A DNA stretch of 64,000 bases, from the NCBI GenBank assembly GCA_963771835.1, contig CAVYVA010000001.1:496001-560000 (forward strand). The letters run 5' to 3'. Source of the stretch: CAVQCJ01 sp963771835 (GTDB lineage: Bacteria > Actinomycetota > Actinomycetes > Prado026). This document shows positions 45,860 through 55,129 of the stretch, one piece after another. Every line of letters starts with the position of its first letter. Positions within the stretch are counted from its first letter, which is position 1. The notes below the pieces were generated by a model. The model had not been told where the DNA came from. It saw nothing but the letters and a program-made list of their open reading frames with translations, and did not search any database. The position numbers and the translations under genes are program-made.

Positions 45860-46876
45860 TCACGAAAGGCGCACCCGTGGGTCGACGTACGCGTAGGCGA
45901 CATCGACGACGATGTTCGCCAGCACGATGAACAGCGATCCGATGATGGTGACCCCGAGGATGACGGGCAGGTCCTGCGCGCCGATGGCCTTGTACGACAG
46001 CAGGCCCAGGCCGGGCAGCGAGAACGCAGTCTCGGTGAGGATCGCGCCGCCAAGGAGGCTGCCGACGTCCAGGCCGAAGATCGTGACGATCGGGGTCAGC
46101 GCGGCCCGCAGCCCGTGCCGGCCGACCACCGTGCGGCGAGGCAGGCCCTTGGCCGTGGCGGTCCGGATGTAGTCCTCGCCCATGGTCTCGAGCATGTTCG
46201 CCCGCGTGAACCTGGCGTACAGAGCCGCGAACAGGAACGCCAGGGCGATCCAGGGCAGCACGAGATTCTGGAACCAGAGCAGCGGGTTCGTAGTCAGCGG
46301 TACATAGGTGACGTTCGGGAACAGGCGTAGCCAGGGCGGCCCGTAGCTGAAGGTCAGCAGAAGCAGCTCGGCGGTGAAGAAGACCGGCAGGGACACACCG
46401 GCCAACGCAAAGATCGTGGCGGCCCGGTCGAAGAACGAGCCACGTCTCAAGGCCGAGATCACCCCGATCGAGACTCCCCCTACGAGCCAGAGGATCGCAG
46501 CGCCGACGGTCTCGCTGAGCGTCACCGGGAACGCGTCTTTCATGAGGTCCCACACCGACGTGTTCAGCCGGAACGAATAGCCGAAGCACGGAGCGGGGCA
46601 TTCCACCGTCGTGCTGCCGTCGGTGTACTCGCGGCCGAAGACGATGCCTTTCATGTAGATCACGTACTGCTGGTACCACGGTTTGTCGAGCCCCAGGCTG
46701 TGCTCCACCTCGGCGACCTGCTCGGGCGTGGAGACCTTGCCGACGTAGTAGTACGCCTGCGCGTGCGGCACACCGGAGAGAGCGGGGCCGATCTGGAAGA
46801 TGCCGAACGTGACGAAGCTGATGATGATGACGACCAAGGCCGCCCCGAGGAGCCGGCGGATGATGTACCGGAACAT
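45860..46876 (-). CDS. oppB: Oligopeptide ABC transporter permease OppB
   Basis: 338 residues, six helices. The EAA-type loop is in LFAALYARFTRANMLETMGEDYIRTATAKG(L) in parts, and YIIRRLLGAALVV opens the protein. A 100-residue extracytoplasmic segment after helix 1 has two cysteines (VECPAPCFGY). Forms the peptide channel with OppC. A strong hairpin lies between it and oppA. Confidence 0.9.
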   Translation of the reverse strand: MFRYIIRRLLGAALVVIIISFVTFGIFQIGPALSGVPHAQAYYYVGKVSTPEQVAEVEHSLGLDKPWYQQYVIYMKGIVFGREYTDGSTTVECPAPCFGYSFRLNTSVWDLMKDAFPVTLSETVGAAILWLVGGVSIGVISALRRGSFFDRAATIFALAGVSLPVFFTAELLLLTFSYGPPWLRLFPNVTYVPLTTNPLLWFQNLVLPWIALAFLFAALYARFTRANMLETMGEDYIRTATAKGLPRRTVVGRHGLRAALTPIVTIFGLDVGSLLGGAILTETAFSLPGLGLLSYKAIGAQDLPVILGVTIIGSLFIVLANIVVDVAYAYVDPRVRLS

Positions 46877-46904
46877 GAGCCTGGATCACGTCCTATCGAA
46901 GGCC

Positions 46905-46941
46905 TGACCGGCGGGGGCGGGTTCGCCGCCCCCGCCGGTCA
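46905..46941. terminator. Perfect 15-base hairpin between oppA and oppB
   Basis: TGACCGGCGGGGGCG (46905-46919) pairs fully with CGCCCCCGCCGGTCA (46927-46941), loop of 7 bases. It is inside the operon, between the binding-protein gene and the permease gene, so it is likely a partial terminator or mRNA-stabilising stem that makes OppA more abundant. No T-run follows it. Confidence 0.65.
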
Positions 46942-46990
46942 CGCTCACTAACCTGGACCCTGCGCCGAGGCGCAGAGGACTGCTGCTACG

Positions 46991-48763
46991 TCACTTGCCG
47001 TCGGAGGTCCCGATGTTGACGTAGTCGTAGTAGTTACCCGTGCCGGGGGTGAGGTACAGGTTCGTCAGGCGCGGGTTCCGGTAGTAGTAGTAGGACTCCC
47101 ACAGGTACGGAAGGTAGACAGCGCCGTCCATGATCCCGTGGTTGACCGTCTTGCCGTACCCGTCCAGCTTCGTGGCGTCCGTCGTCTGGCCGGCCTGGGC
47201 GATCGCGTCGTCCACGGCCGGGTTGCTGAAGGATGCGTAGTTGCTCGTACCGGACGGCTTGATCGCACCGGTGGTCGCGATCGTCTGGTAGAAGCCGTTC
47301 AGGGTCGGGAAGTCCGGACCCCAGCCGGCCTGGGCCATGCCGATGTTCTTCTGGATGACCGTGCTCGGCGAGCCGATGAACGTCGAGTAGTACGACGCCG
47401 CGTCGCCGGCCAGCGGCTTCACGATGATGCCGACCCGCTTGAGCGCGTTCTGCGTCGCAGCCAGGACCTTGTCGGCCTTGCCGCCGGCCACGTACGCCAT
47501 GTTCAGCGTGAAGCCGTTCGGCTGACCGCACTTGGTGAGCTCGTCCTTGGCCTTCGCCAGGTCGCCGGTGAAGTCCGCGCCGTTCGGGTACGGGTTGTAC
47601 TTGTCCGTCGGCTCGAAGCCGGGGATACCGGCCGGTGTCATCGACCCTGCGATCACACCTGCCGTGCTGCCGCCACGCGCCAGCCGCAGGTCGGGCTTGT
47701 TGATCGCGTAGAAGATCGCCTTGCGGCAGTCGATGTTCGTCAGCGGCGCGACCGTCTGGAAGACGACCAGGTAACGGGTGAAGCCCGTCAACGGGTTGTC
47801 GGAGTTCGCCTTGAGCTTCGGGTCGGCCTCGATCTGAGCCTGGAAGGTCGACTGCACGCCGCCGTCAGCCTCGAGGTCGATGTCCCCGGCCTTCAGGCGC
47901 GCGTCCTCGTCGTCCACGCTCGCGAAGATCTTGTAGGTGATGGTGTCGACCAGCGGCTTGCGCACGTCGTCGGTCTTCTGGTCGTAGGCGTCGTTGCGGA
48001 CCCACGTGACCGACTTGCCCGGGGTGTAGCTGCCGAACTTGTACGGGCCGTCGGAGAACACCTTGTTGGTGTACGCCTTGCCGGTGTCCTGCGACTTCTT
48101 GACCGGCGCGCCGGTGGGCAGCGACATGAGGTAGTCGAACGTCGGGGTCGAGGCGTTCAGGTGGAACACGACCGTCTGGGGGTCCGGGGTCTCGATGCTC
48201 TTGAGGTCAGCGGTCGGGTCCTTGTACGGGCCCTTGTAGGCGGGCGTGTTGTCGACGATCGCGTCGGTGTAGTAGAAACCGGCGCCGGTCGCGAACACGT
48301 CGGTCGCGAACAGCCGCTCGATGCCGTACTTGACGTCAGCCGAGGTGACCGGCGAACCGTCCTGCCACTTGACGCCGTCCTTGAGGTGGTAGGTCCACGT
48401 CTTGAAGTCGGCGTCGTGCTCACCGGCGGACTTGGCCAGGTCGGGAACCGCCTGGGTCGGGCCAGGCTTGGCCTGGTACGTCATCAGGGTGCGCAGGTAC
48501 AGCCGGCTGAGGTCCCAGCAGAAGGCGTAGTACATGTTCGCGGCATCCCACGAGTCGCAGTCCTGCGAGGCACCGAGCTTCAGGGTGCCGCCGGTCTTGG
48601 TCGATGGGTTCACGATGGACGTGATCGCCGCGTTGAAGCCGCTTGCGCCCGACGTCGAGCTCGAGCTCGGCCCGCTGCTTCCGCTGCCGCCGCATGCGGC
48701 AAGCGCTAGGGCCGCCACGGCACCCACGGCTGCGATCTGTGTCGCACGTCGTGTGTAGGACAT
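46991..48763 (-). CDS. oppA: Oligopeptide-binding lipoprotein OppA (SBP_bac_5 family)
   Basis: 590 residues from the ATG at 48763. Lipoprotein signal with lipobox LAAC (ALALAACGG, cleavage before the Cys), then a Ser/Gly linker (SSGPSSSSTSG) and the SBP_bac_5 domain: GGTLKLGASQDCDSWD, YHLKDGVKWQDGSPVTSADV, GPYKFGSYTPGKSVTWVRN. Captures peptides outside the membrane for OppBCDF. Lies between oppC and oppB. Upstream GGAGAAGG/AGGTGG are weakly spaced ribosome sites. Confidence 0.92.
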   Translation of the reverse strand: MSYTRRATQIAAVGAVAALALAACGGSGSSGPSSSSTSGASGFNAAITSIVNPSTKTGGTLKLGASQDCDSWDAANMYYAFCWDLSRLYLRTLMTYQAKPGPTQAVPDLAKSAGEHDADFKTWTYHLKDGVKWQDGSPVTSADVKYGIERLFATDVFATGAGFYYTDAIVDNTPAYKGPYKDPTADLKSIETPDPQTVVFHLNASTPTFDYLMSLPTGAPVKKSQDTGKAYTNKVFSDGPYKFGSYTPGKSVTWVRNDAYDQKTDDVRKPLVDTITYKIFASVDDEDARLKAGDIDLEADGGVQSTFQAQIEADPKLKANSDNPLTGFTRYLVVFQTVAPLTNIDCRKAIFYAINKPDLRLARGGSTAGVIAGSMTPAGIPGFEPTDKYNPYPNGADFTGDLAKAKDELTKCGQPNGFTLNMAYVAGGKADKVLAATQNALKRVGIIVKPLAGDAASYYSTFIGSPSTVIQKNIGMAQAGWGPDFPTLNGFYQTIATTGAIKPSGTSNYASFSNPAVDDAIAQAGQTTDATKLDGYGKTVNHGIMDGAVYLPYLWESYYYYRNPRLTNLYLTPGTGNYYDYVNIGTSDGK

Positions 48764-48870
48764 GGAGGTGTTCCACCTTCTCCTCAGGGTGCCCGACCGT
48801 CGGACGACGTCGGGGGCCCCCAGCTCGTGGCCGGGGGGGACTAGGGATCCTGGGTTCGACAGGTTTCGGC

Positions 48871-49869
48871 TCACCGGTCGGACCTCGGGTCGAGAGCATC
48901 GCGCAGACCGTCACCGAACAGGTTGAAAGCCAGCACGGTGATGAAGATCGCGACGCCGGGGAAGATCATGTACGTGGGGTCGATCTGCACCGTCGCCTGG
49001 GCGGTCGACAGCATGTAGCCCCAGGACGGCTCGGGCGGTTGTATGCCGACTCCGAGATAGGACAGCCCAGCCTCGGTCAGGATGTTCGTCGGGATGGTCA
49101 GGGTCGCGTACACGATGATCGGGGCGACCAGGTTGGGGAGCAGCTCGCGGACCAGGATCCGGGTGTTGCGCGCGCCCAGGCTCCGCGACGCGTCGACGAA
49201 CTCCTTCTCGCGCAGCGAGAGCACCTGGCCGCGCATGACGCGGCCGATGTAAGCCCAGCTGAAGAACCCGATGATGAAGATCAGCAGCGTCATGCGCACG
49301 CCGATGCCCTCGATGAAGAAGATGTGGTCGATGCCCGAGAAGATCACCAGGATCGCGATGGAGAACAGCAGGACCGGGAAGGCCAGCATGATGTCCATCG
49401 CCCGGCTGATCACGGTGTCCACCCAGCCGCCGGCGAAGCCCGAGATGGTGCCCAGGGTCACACCGATGAGCACCGAGAGCACGGTTGCGAGGATCGCGAT
49501 CGTCAGCGAGATCCTGGCTCCGATCAACAGCCTCGCCAGGATGTCGCGGCCACTGGCCGGCTCGATCCCCAGCCAGTGGTCGGCGCTGATCCCGCCGGTG
49601 CCCTTCGGAAAACCATTGTCCTGATTGAGCAGGTTCGTGTTGAAGTCGTACGCGTCGATCCCCAGCAGCTTGCAGATGAGCGGAGCGAAGATCGCGGTCA
49701 GCATCAGGAGGCAGACGAAGATCCCACCGGCCAGGGCCACCTTGTCCTTCTTCAGGCGGCGCCAGGCGAGGGCACGCAGCGACCGTCCGGCGATGGCGGC
49801 CTGAGCGGTCGGCGCCTCGGTGATGACGCCGACGTCTTCGCTCAGCACATTGCCACTGAAGTTCGACAT
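48871..49869 (-). CDS. oppC: Oligopeptide ABC transporter permease OppC
   Basis: 332 residues. DHWLGIEPASGRDILARLLIGARISL, the EAA-loop SLREKEFVDASRSLGARNTRI, and NILTEAGLSYLGVGIQPPEPSWG are typical OppC/DppC. Permease partner of OppB; its gene comes first in the operon, ahead of oppA. Upstream region (49870-50026) should hold the operon promoter, but I see no clear box. Confidence 0.92.
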   Translation of the reverse strand: MSNFSGNVLSEDVGVITEAPTAQAAIAGRSLRALAWRRLKKDKVALAGGIFVCLLMLTAIFAPLICKLLGIDAYDFNTNLLNQDNGFPKGTGGISADHWLGIEPASGRDILARLLIGARISLTIAILATVLSVLIGVTLGTISGFAGGWVDTVISRAMDIMLAFPVLLFSIAILVIFSGIDHIFFIEGIGVRMTLLIFIIGFFSWAYIGRVMRGQVLSLREKEFVDASRSLGARNTRILVRELLPNLVAPIIVYATLTIPTNILTEAGLSYLGVGIQPPEPSWGYMLSTAQATVQIDPTYMIFPGVAIFITVLAFNLFGDGLRDALDPRSDR

Positions 49870-50026
49870 CTCAGATTCTTCACCGCTCTCTGGTCACCAG
49901 GTACTGCCGAGCGCCCAGGAACCCCTCTGACGGGGTGACCTGGCTCACGGCTGTCTCACCATAAGCCGCACGCAGCATGCCCGGAGGCACCTCGACTGGC
50001 AAGCGCCGTGAATCGTGACCTAATGG

Positions 50027-50845
50027 TTACGGCACGTCGACAGATGTGCGGTGGAACTGACAGATCGCGGCAAACTCTCCCGCGTCGAGGCTCGCGCCGC
50101 CCACCAGAGCACCGTCCACGTCGGGCTGAGCCATGATCCCCACGACGTTCGAGGCCTTGACCGAACCCCCGTACAGGACCCGCACCTGGCCGGCCACCTC
50201 GACGCTGGCGCCGGCGTAGAGCTCGGCCAGCCGGGCCCGGATGGCCGAGCAGACCTCCTGGGCGTCCTCCGGGGTGGCCACCTCACCGGTCCCGATCGCC
50301 CAGACCGGCTCGTACGCGACCACTGCGGTCCTGGCCTGGTCGGCCGGGATCCCGTCGAAGGCCCCGTCGACCTGGGCCAGGCAGTGCGGCACGTGCCGGC
50401 CGTCGCGGCGCACGTCCAGCCCTTCCCCGACGCAGATGATCGGCAGCAGGCCGTTCCGGAAGGCGGCCTTGGCCTTCTCGTTGACGAGGGCGTCCGACTC
50501 CTGGTGGTACTGCCGCCGCTCGCTGTGACCGACCACGACGTAGGTGCAGCCGAGCTTGGCCAGCATCGCCCCGGAGACGTCGCCGGTGTACGCGCCCGAC
50601 TCCGCGGGCGAGAGGTCCTGGGCTCCGTAGACCAGCCCGAGGCGGTCGCCGTCGATCAGGGTCTGGACGGACCGGATCGCGGTGAACGGCGGCAGGATCG
50701 CGATGTCGACCGCCTCGTAGTCCTGCGGGGTGAGGGAGAACTCGAGCTTCTGCGTCACCGCGATCGCCTCGAGGTGGTTCAGGTTCATCTTCCAGTTGCC
50801 GGCCATCAGCGGCCGGCGGCCGGTCGTGCGGGCGGACGCGCTCAC
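50027..50845 (-). CDS. tpiA: Triose-phosphate isomerase
   Basis: 272 residues. Catalytic lysine in GNWKMNLNH, His in VVVGHSERRQYH, Glu in AYEPVWAIGTGEVATP. Interconverts dihydroxyacetone phosphate and glyceraldehyde 3-phosphate. GTG start overlaps the pgk stop. A small imperfect stem around the stop (GTGACC-TAAT-GGTTAC) may terminate gapA-pgk-tpiA. Confidence 0.96.
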   Translation of the reverse strand: MSASARTTGRRPLMAGNWKMNLNHLEAIAVTQKLEFSLTPQDYEAVDIAILPPFTAIRSVQTLIDGDRLGLVYGAQDLSPAESGAYTGDVSGAMLAKLGCTYVVVGHSERRQYHQESDALVNEKAKAAFRNGLLPIICVGEGLDVRRDGRHVPHCLAQVDGAFDGIPADQARTAVVAYEPVWAIGTGEVATPEDAQEVCSAIRARLAELYAGASVEVAGQVRVLYGGSVKASNVVGIMAQPDVDGALVGGASLDAGEFAAICQFHRTSVDVP

Positions 50846-52062
50846 GCGGGGTCTTCCTCCTCCAGGACGGCCAGGCCCGGCAGGGTCTTGCCCTCGAGCA
50901 GCTCCAGGCTGGCGCCGCCGCCGGTCGAGATGTGGGTGAAGCCGTCCTCGGGCAGGCCGAGCACCCGGACCGCCGCCGCCGAGTCGCCGCCACCGACGAC
51001 GGTCGTCCCGTCCACGGCGATGATCGCCTCCGCCACCCGGCGGGTGCCGTTCGCGAAAGGGGCCACCTCGAAGACGCCCATGGGGCCGTTCCAGACGACC
51101 GTCTTGGCGTCGGCGAGCCGGCCGGCGAACAGCTCGACAGTGCGCGGCCCGATGTCCAGGCCGCGCCAGCCGGGCTCGATGGCGTCCGCGGCCACCACCG
51201 CCGTCTCCGCGTCGGCGCTGAGCTCCCGGGCCACGACGATGTCGACGGGCAGCACCAGCTCGACCCCTCGGTCCGCCGCCTGGGCCAGGAACCCGCGGCA
51301 GGCGTCAACCTGGTCGGCCTCCAGCAGCGAGTCCCCGACCCCGTGGCCCTGGGCGGCCAGGAAGGTGAAGCACATCCCGCCGCCGACGAGCAGCCGGTCG
51401 ACCTGGCCCAGCAGGTTGCCGATCACCCCGAGCTTGTCGGACACCTTCGAACCGCCGAGCACGACGACGTAGGGCCGGTCCGGGTGGCGCAGGACCTTGT
51501 CGAAGACCTCCGCCTCGGCCCGCACCAGGCCGCCGGCCGCGTGCGGGAGCAGCCGGGCCACGTCGTACACGCTCGCCTGCTTGCGGTGCACGACGCCGAA
51601 ACCGTCGCTCACGAAGACGTCCGCGAGCTCGGCCAGCCGAGCGGCCATCCCCGCCCGCTCGGCGTCGTCCTTGCTGGTCTCGGCCGCCTCGAACCGCAGG
51701 TTCTCCAGCAGGGCGACGTCGCCGTCCCGCAGGCCGGCGACCGTGGCCCTGGCCGAGTCGCCGACGACGTCCTCGGCGAACGCCACCGGCTGGCCGAGCA
51801 GCTCGGAGAGCCGTCCGGCCACCGGCCGCAGCGACAGCCCGGGCGTGGGCTTGCCCTTGGGCCGGCCCAGGTGGGCGACCACCACCACCCGGGCGCCCCG
51901 GTCCGCCAGCGCGCGGATCGTGGGCACGCTGGCCCGGATCCTGCCGTCGTCGGTGATCGTCCTGGTGCCGTCCGGCCCGTCGGCCAGGGGGACGTTGAGG
52001 TCGGACCGGACCAGCACCCGTCGCCCGGCGACGTCGAGGTCGTCGGTGCTCCGCAGTTTCAT
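50842..52062 (-). CDS. pgk: Phosphoglycerate kinase
   Basis: 406 residues. RVLVRSDLNVPLADG, VVVVAHLGRPKGKP, and the nucleotide motif VVGGGDSAAAVR, the standard PGK pattern. Generates ATP in lower glycolysis. Starts 6 bases after gapA; coupled to tpiA. Confidence 0.96.
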   Translation of the reverse strand: MKLRSTDDLDVAGRRVLVRSDLNVPLADGPDGTRTITDDGRIRASVPTIRALADRGARVVVVAHLGRPKGKPTPGLSLRPVAGRLSELLGQPVAFAEDVVGDSARATVAGLRDGDVALLENLRFEAAETSKDDAERAGMAARLAELADVFVSDGFGVVHRKQASVYDVARLLPHAAGGLVRAEAEVFDKVLRHPDRPYVVVLGGSKVSDKLGVIGNLLGQVDRLLVGGGMCFTFLAAQGHGVGDSLLEADQVDACRGFLAQAADRGVELVLPVDIVVARELSADAETAVVAADAIEPGWRGLDIGPRTVELFAGRLADAKTVVWNGPMGVFEVAPFANGTRRVAEAIIAVDGTTVVGGGDSAAAVRVLGLPEDGFTHISTGGGASLELLEGKTLPGLAVLEEEDPA

Positions 52063-52068
52063 GGTCGC

Positions 52069-53074
52069 CTAGAGGCTCGCGCCCACGTAGCCGACGAGGT
52101 CGACGAGCCGGTTGGAGTATCCCCACTCGTTGTCGTACCAGCCGATCACCTTGGCGCTGTCGCCGATCACGTTGGTGAGCAACGAGTCGAAGATGCACGA
52201 CGCCGGGTTGGTGACGATGTCGGAGGAGACGATCGGGTCCTCGGTGTACTCCAGCAGACCCTTCATCGGACCGTCCGCGGCCGCCTTGAACGCGGCGTTG
52301 ATCTCGTCCTTGGTCGCCGGCCGGGACAGCTTGACGGTCAGGTCGGTGGCCGACCCGGTGGGGATCGGCACGCGCATCGAGTACCCGTCCAGCTTGCCCT
52401 TGAGCTCGGGCATGACCAGGCCGATGGCCTTGGCCGCGCCGGTGGTGGTGGGGATCATGTTGAGCGCGGCAGCCCGGGCCCGGCGCAGGTCTTTGTGCGG
52501 GAAGTCGAGGATGACCTGGTCGTTCGTGTACGCGTGGATCGTCGTCATCAGGCCGTGCTCGATGCCGAAGGCCTCGTGCAGCACCTTCGCCATCGGGCCG
52601 AGGCAGTTGGTCGTGCACGAGGCGTTCGAGATCACGGTGTGCGCGGCCGGGTCGTATTTGCCCTCGTTGACGCCCATCACGACGGTGACGTCCTCGTTCT
52701 TCGCCGGCGCCGAGATGATCACCTTGGCGGCCCCGCCGTCGATGTGCGCCCTGCGCCTTGGTCGCGTCGGTGAAGTGGCCCGTCGACTCGATGACGATCT
52801 GGGCCCCCAGGTCGCCCCAGGGAAGCTGGGCCGGGTCCCGCTCCGCCAGCGTGGTGATCTTGGTCCCGCCGACCACGATCGCGTCGTCGGTGTGGCTCAC
52901 CTCCGCGGGGAACCGGCCCAGGATGGTGTCGTACTTGAGCAGGTGGGCCAGCGTCGCGTTGTCGGTGAGGTCGTTGACGCCGACGATCTCGACGTCGGCT
53001 CCCTGGGCGGCCAGGGCACGGTAGAAGTTGCGGCCGATCCGGCCGAAGCCGTTGATCCCTACGCGGACGGTCAC
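52069..53074 (-). CDS. gapA: Glyceraldehyde-3-phosphate dehydrogenase (one base doublet)
   Basis: About 334 residues after collapsing a doublet at 52748-52749 (G[G/C]G, Gly/Ala). GINGFGRIGRNFYRAL at the N-terminus, catalytic Cys in ISNASCTTNCLGPMAK, and WYDNEWGYSNRLVDLV at the C-terminus. The GTG at 53074 has AGGAG 7 bases upstream. First gene of gapA-pgk-tpiA; a TAAGGT about 75 bases upstream could be its -10 box. Confidence 0.94.
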
Positions 53075-53165
53075 GCGTGTCTCCTGAGATGGCTCGGGTG
53101 TGGCTCGATCTGGACTCCCGACAGCACCGTCGGTGCAACCCGACCTTATCGGAGCGCGGGCGGGC

Positions 53166-54146
53166 TCAGCTCTGCAGCATCTCCGGGGTCAGGTCGGCCT
53201 CGGTCCCGGGGATGCCGTCGTCGCTGGCGCGCTTGTCGGCCATGGCGAGCAGGCGCCGGATCCGGCCGGCCACGGCGTCCTTGGTCATCGGCGGGTCGGC
53301 CAGCTGGCCCAGCTCCTCCAGGCTGGCCTGGCTGTGCTCGAGCCGGAGCCGGCCCGCGGCCGCCAGGTGGTCCGGGATGTCGTCGCCCAGGATCTCCAGC
53401 GCCCGCTTGACCCGCGCCCCGGCGGCCACCGCGGCCCGCGCCGAGCGGCGCAGGTTGGCGTCGTCGAAGTTCGCCAGGCGGTTGGCGGTGGCCCGGACCT
53501 CGCGGCGCATCCGTCGCTCCTCCCAGGCCAGCACGCTGTCGTGCGCACCCAGCCGGGTGAGCAGCGCGCTGATCGCGTCGCCGTCGCGCACCACGACGCG
53601 GTCGACGCCGCGCACCTCGCGGGCCTTGGCCGGGATGCCCATCCGCCGGGCCGCGCCGACCAGGGCGAGTGCGGCCTCGGGGCCAGGGCAGGTGATCTCC
53701 AGCGAGGAGGACCGGCCCGGCTCGGTGAGCGAACCGTGCGCCAGGAACGCACCGCGCCACGCGGCCTCGGCGTCGCAGGTGGAACCGGACACGACCTGGG
53801 GCGGCAGACCGCGGACCGGCCGCCCGCGGCCGTCGAGCAGCCCGGTCTGCCTGGCCAGCGCCTCGCCGTCCTTGACCACCCGCACGACGTACCGGTTGCC
53901 GCGGCGCAGCCCGCCGGGCGCGAGGACGGCGACCTCGCTCACCTGGCCGAACACCTCGGCGATCTCGCGGCGCAGGCGCCGCGCGGCAGCCCCGGTGTCG
54001 AGCTCGGCCTCGATGACGATGCGTCCGCCGACGATGTGCAGGCCACCGGCGAACCGCAGCATCGCGGACACCTCGGCCTTGCGACAGCACGGCTTGGTCA
54101 CCGTCAGCCGGGACAGCTCGTCCTTGACCGCCGCTGTCATCGCCAT
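53166..54146 (-). CDS. whiA: DNA-binding protein WhiA
   Basis: 326 residues. LAGLIDADG-like N-terminal half (CCRKAEVSAMLRFAGGLHIV) and a C-terminal HTH (LADPPMTKDAVAGRIRRLL). WhiA regulates sporulation/cell division genes in actinomycetes and is widespread in Gram-positives. The ATG at 54146 overlaps the end of yvcK by 10 bases; uvrC-rapZ-yvcK-whiA is the standard order. Confidence 0.94.
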   Translation of the reverse strand: MAMTAAVKDELSRLTVTKPCCRKAEVSAMLRFAGGLHIVGGRIVIEAELDTGAAARRLRREIAEVFGQVSEVAVLAPGGLRRGNRYVVRVVKDGEALARQTGLLDGRGRPVRGLPPQVVSGSTCDAEAAWRGAFLAHGSLTEPGRSSSLEITCPGPEAALALVGAARRMGIPAKAREVRGVDRVVVRDGDAISALLTRLGAHDSVLAWEERRMRREVRATANRLANFDDANLRRSARAAVAAGARVKRALEILGDDIPDHLAAAGRLRLEHSQASLEELGQLADPPMTKDAVAGRIRRLLAMADKRASDDGIPGTEADLTPEMLQS

Positions 54147-55123
54147 GGGTGGATCCTGCCACGGCTCATCAGGGCGGTGAACGCGGCGGCCAGCCGAGCG
54201 GGGTCGTGCCTGGGGCTGCCGTCGGAGGCGGCGACCGGGGCGAGCACGAGCTCCGCGCCGAACGAGGCCGCCACGGACCGCAGCAGCACCGGGTCGGGCA
54301 CGGCCGCCACGTCCGCGAGCACCACGTCGAGCTTGAGGTCGGGGGCGTGCGCGGCCAGCACCTCGAGGTGCTGCTCGGGCGAGAACCCGGTGGTCTCGCC
54401 CGGCTGCGCGGCGAGGTTCAGGTTGACCAGGACGCGGCCCGGGGACTGCACGACGGCGTCGCGCAGCTCGGGGACCAGCAGGTGCGGCAGGACGCTGGTG
54501 AACCAGGAGCCGGGGCCGAGCACGACCCAGTCCGCCGCGAGCACGGCCTGGACCGCCTCCGCGCACGCCGGTGGGTCCGGCGGCACCAGCTGGACGCCCA
54601 CCACGCGGCCCCGGGCCGTGGCCACCTCGACCTGGCCGCGGACCAGGCGCGGCTCGGACTCACCGTCGTGCAGCACCTGGGCCGCGATGTCCATCGGCAT
54701 CGTCGCCATCGGCAGCACCCGGCCACGGGCGCCGAGCAGCCGGCCGACGTGGTCCAGACCCTCGACGGTGTCCCCCAGCAGCTGCCACAGGGCGACGATC
54801 AGGAGGTTGCCGACCGCGTGTCCCTGCAAGGAGCCCGACCCCGAGAAGCGGTGCTGCGAGACCTCGCTCCACAGCCGGCCCCAGTCGTCGTCGCCGCACA
54901 GCGCGGTCAGCGCCATCCGCAGGTCGCCGGGCGGCAGGCAGCCGAACTCCTGCCGCAGCCGTCCGCTCGAGCCGCCGTCGTCGGCGACCGTGACGATCGC
55001 GGTCAGGTCGCCGGTCACCTGCCGCAGCGCGGCCAGCGAGGCCGCCAGCCCGTGCCCCCCGCCCAGCGCGACCACCCGTGGTGCAGCTCCCGGCTCCGGC
55101 CCCGTCGGACCGGCGTCCGTCAT
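54137..55123 (-). CDS. yvcK: Gluconeogenesis-related protein YvcK (CofD family)
   Basis: 328 residues. N-terminal VVALGGGHGLAASLAALR and VADDGGSSGRLR, then GDLRMALTAL, the YvcK/CofD fold binding UDP-sugars. Supports growth on gluconeogenic carbon and envelope synthesis in other bacteria. Six bases after rapZ; overlaps whiA. Confidence 0.92.
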   Translation of the reverse strand: MTDAGPTGPEPGAAPRVVALGGGHGLAASLAALRQVTGDLTAIVTVADDGGSSGRLRQEFGCLPPGDLRMALTALCGDDDWGRLWSEVSQHRFSGSGSLQGHAVGNLLIVALWQLLGDTVEGLDHVGRLLGARGRVLPMATMPMDIAAQVLHDGESEPRLVRGQVEVATARGRVVGVQLVPPDPPACAEAVQAVLAADWVVLGPGSWFTSVLPHLLVPELRDAVVQSPGRVLVNLNLAAQPGETTGFSPEQHLEVLAAHAPDLKLDVVLADVAAVPDPVLLRSVAASFGAELVLAPVAASDGSPRHDPARLAAAFTALMSRGRIHPWR

Positions 55124-55129
55124 CGGCCG

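Noticed and set aside
48764..48870. Terminator between oppC and oppA
   Set aside because: Only short G/C stems (CCCCC/GGGGG), no convincing stem-loop.
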